Assembly: GCA_025458545.1 (NCBI GenBank)
Contig: JALOSH010000162.1
Coordinates: 1-16,260 of the forward strand
Direction of reading: 5' to 3'
Source: Hydrogenophaga sp.
Lineage (GTDB): Bacteria > Pseudomonadota > Gammaproteobacteria > Burkholderiales > Burkholderiaceae
DNA: 16,260 nucleotides
A program made the translations under genes and the position numbers. A model generated the notes under the pieces. The model had not been told where the DNA came from. It was given only the letters and a program-made list of their open reading frames with translations, and did not search any database. Each line of letters begins with the position of its first letter. The first letter of the stretch is position 1. Below are positions 15,292 through 16,260 of this stretch, in pieces.

Positions 15292-16260
15292 TCAAGCCGT
15301 CAAGGGCATGCCCTGCTCGATCAGCCCGGCATGCAGCGCCGCACCCAGAGGGAGCACGTCGTCGTTGAAATCGTAGCGGGTGTTGTGCAAGAAACAGCTG
15401 CCCACCCCGTGCTCGGTGCCCTGCCCCAGCCGCAAGTAGGCGCCGGGCTTGACCTGCAGCATGAAGGCAAAGTCTTCGGCGCCCATGCTGGGCTCCAGCG
15501 CATCGTCCACATGGTCGTGGCCCACCAGGTGGCGCGCCACGTCGGCCGCAAAACGCGCCTCGGCGCGGGTGTTGATGGTGGCCGGGTAGACCCGTTCGTA
15601 GCGCACATGGGCGGTGGCGCCCAAACCCATGGCCACGCCGGTGCAGACCTCTTGCAAACGCCGCTCCAGCAGGGCCTGCACATCGGCGCTGAAGCTGCGC
15701 ACCGTGCCCACCAGCGTCGCCTTGCCCGGCACCACGCTGAACGCGCCGGGGTCGCCGGCCTGCAGGGAGCACAGGCTGATCACCGCCTGGTCGAGCGCCC
15801 GCACGTTGCGCGAAACGATGCTCTGCACCGCGGTGATGATGTGCGCCGCCACCAGCACCGGGTCCACCGTCTGGTAGGGGTGCGCGCCGTGGCCGCCCTT
15901 GCCGCTGATGTCGATGGTGATGCGGTCGGCGGCTGCCATCATGGGCCCAGCGTTGATGCCCACCGAGCCCGGCTTCATCTGCGGCCAGTTGTGCATGGCA
16001 TAGACCGATTGCACCGGGAAGCGCTCGAACAGGCCGTCGTCGATCATGGCCTTGGCGCCGGCAAAGCCTTCTTCACCCGGCTGGAAGATCAGCACCGCGG
16101 TGCCGTTGAACTGCCGCGTGGCGGCCAGGTACCGCGCCGCGCCGATGAGCATGGCGGTGTGGCCATCGTGGCCGCAGCCGTGCATCAGGCCCGGCCGGGT
16201 GGAGCGCCAGGCGAAGTCGTTGTCTTCGGTCATCGGCAGCGCGTCCATGTCGGCACGCAA
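15292..16260 (-). CDS. M20-family metallo-amidohydrolase/peptidase, cut by right window edge
   Basis: The frame is open to the right edge, so 322 C-terminal residues are visible and the N-terminus (roughly 70-80 residues) is missing. Motifs fit the hippurate hydrolase/IAA-amino-acid hydrolase subgroup: RADMDALPM, metal site HGCGHDGHTAML, catalytic and metal-binding Glu pair in FQPGEEGFAGA, AMHNWPQMKPG, the dimerisation-domain motif GKGGHGAHPYQTVDP, and MGAEDFAFML followed by FLHNTRYDFND near the C-terminus. Such enzymes bind two metal ions and cut N-acyl amino acids or peptides in the cytoplasm. Its place directly before the binding protein suggests it acts on the imported compound. No disruption is visible. 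Confidence 0.94.
   Translation of the reverse strand: MRADMDALPMTEDNDFAWRSTRPGLMHGCGHDGHTAMLIGAARYLAATRQFNGTAVLIFQPGEEGFAGAKAMIDDGLFERFPVQSVYAMHNWPQMKPGSVGINAGPMMAAADRITIDISGKGGHGAHPYQTVDPVLVAAHIITAVQSIVSRNVRALDQAVISLCSLQAGDPGAFSVVPGKATLVGTVRSFSADVQALLERRLQEVCTGVAMGLGATAHVRYERVYPATINTRAEARFAADVARHLVGHDHVDDALEPSMGAEDFAFMLQVKPGAYLRLGQGTEHGVGSCFLHNTRYDFNDDVLPLGAALHAGLIEQGMPLTA

Overview
The window looks like a chromosomal segment of a GC-rich betaproteobacterium, most likely of the family Comamonadaceae (Acidovorax/Hydrogenophaga-like). This rests on the high GC content, a CIRCE-controlled groES-groEL operon, an RpiR/HexR-type regulator divergent from transaldolase, a 7TM-DISM sensor with a degenerate GGDEF domain, and GC-rich hairpin repeats between genes of a kind I recall from that family. 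The placement is inference; no rRNA or tRNA gene is present to anchor it. I see no CRISPR array, prophage, integrase or transposase.

Layout. (1) 1-1023 (+): C-terminal part of a PAS/histidine kinase cut by the left edge. (2) 1027-2762 (-): a 7TM-DISM/GGDEF signalling gene that no longer reads through. The sensor half stops inside its last membrane helix, and the GGDEF half is shifted again by an exact 25-bp tandem duplication. (3) 2804-4972 (-): a 722-residue protein that joins a CruF-like carotenoid-biosynthesis membrane domain to an Lcp/MpaB-like haem oxygenase domain. This is the most unusual coding region in the window. (4) 5133-7218 (+): promoter, CIRCE operator, groES and groEL; groEL is frameshifted by an apparent 50-nt deletion. 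(5) 7219-7546: a 328-bp gap between converging genes that holds a nested hairpin, a textbook bidirectional terminator and a long imperfect hairpin. (6) 7547-9396: tal (-) and a HexR-like regulator (+), divergent, with a HexR-like operator between them. (7) 9409-10041 (-): a secreted protein of unknown function. (8) 10180-16260 (-): an operon for peptide or amino-acid-derivative uptake and hydrolysis. In transcription order it holds an M20 amidohydrolase (cut by the right edge), a periplasmic binding protein, one DppC-type permease, and DppD- and DppF-type ATPases. The DppF-type ATPase carries a 33-residue Glu-Gln repeat encoded by 16 copies of a hexanucleotide. The usual first permease (DppB type) is absent where it would be expected, and related hairpin repeats flank the remaining permease.

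How the parts fit. GroES/GroEL would be held off by HrcA at CIRCE and released under protein-folding stress. Tal links the pentose phosphate pathway to glycolysis, and the divergent RpiR-family regulator probably senses a sugar phosphate. The M20 hydrolase and ABC genes would import a peptide-like compound and cut an amide bond in it.

Quality caution. Three frame-breaking indels lie within 5 kb (about 1257, 1577 and 5967), one of them in a normally essential gene. Assembly or sequencing error, or a degraded metagenome contig, must be excluded before any broken gene is treated as biology.
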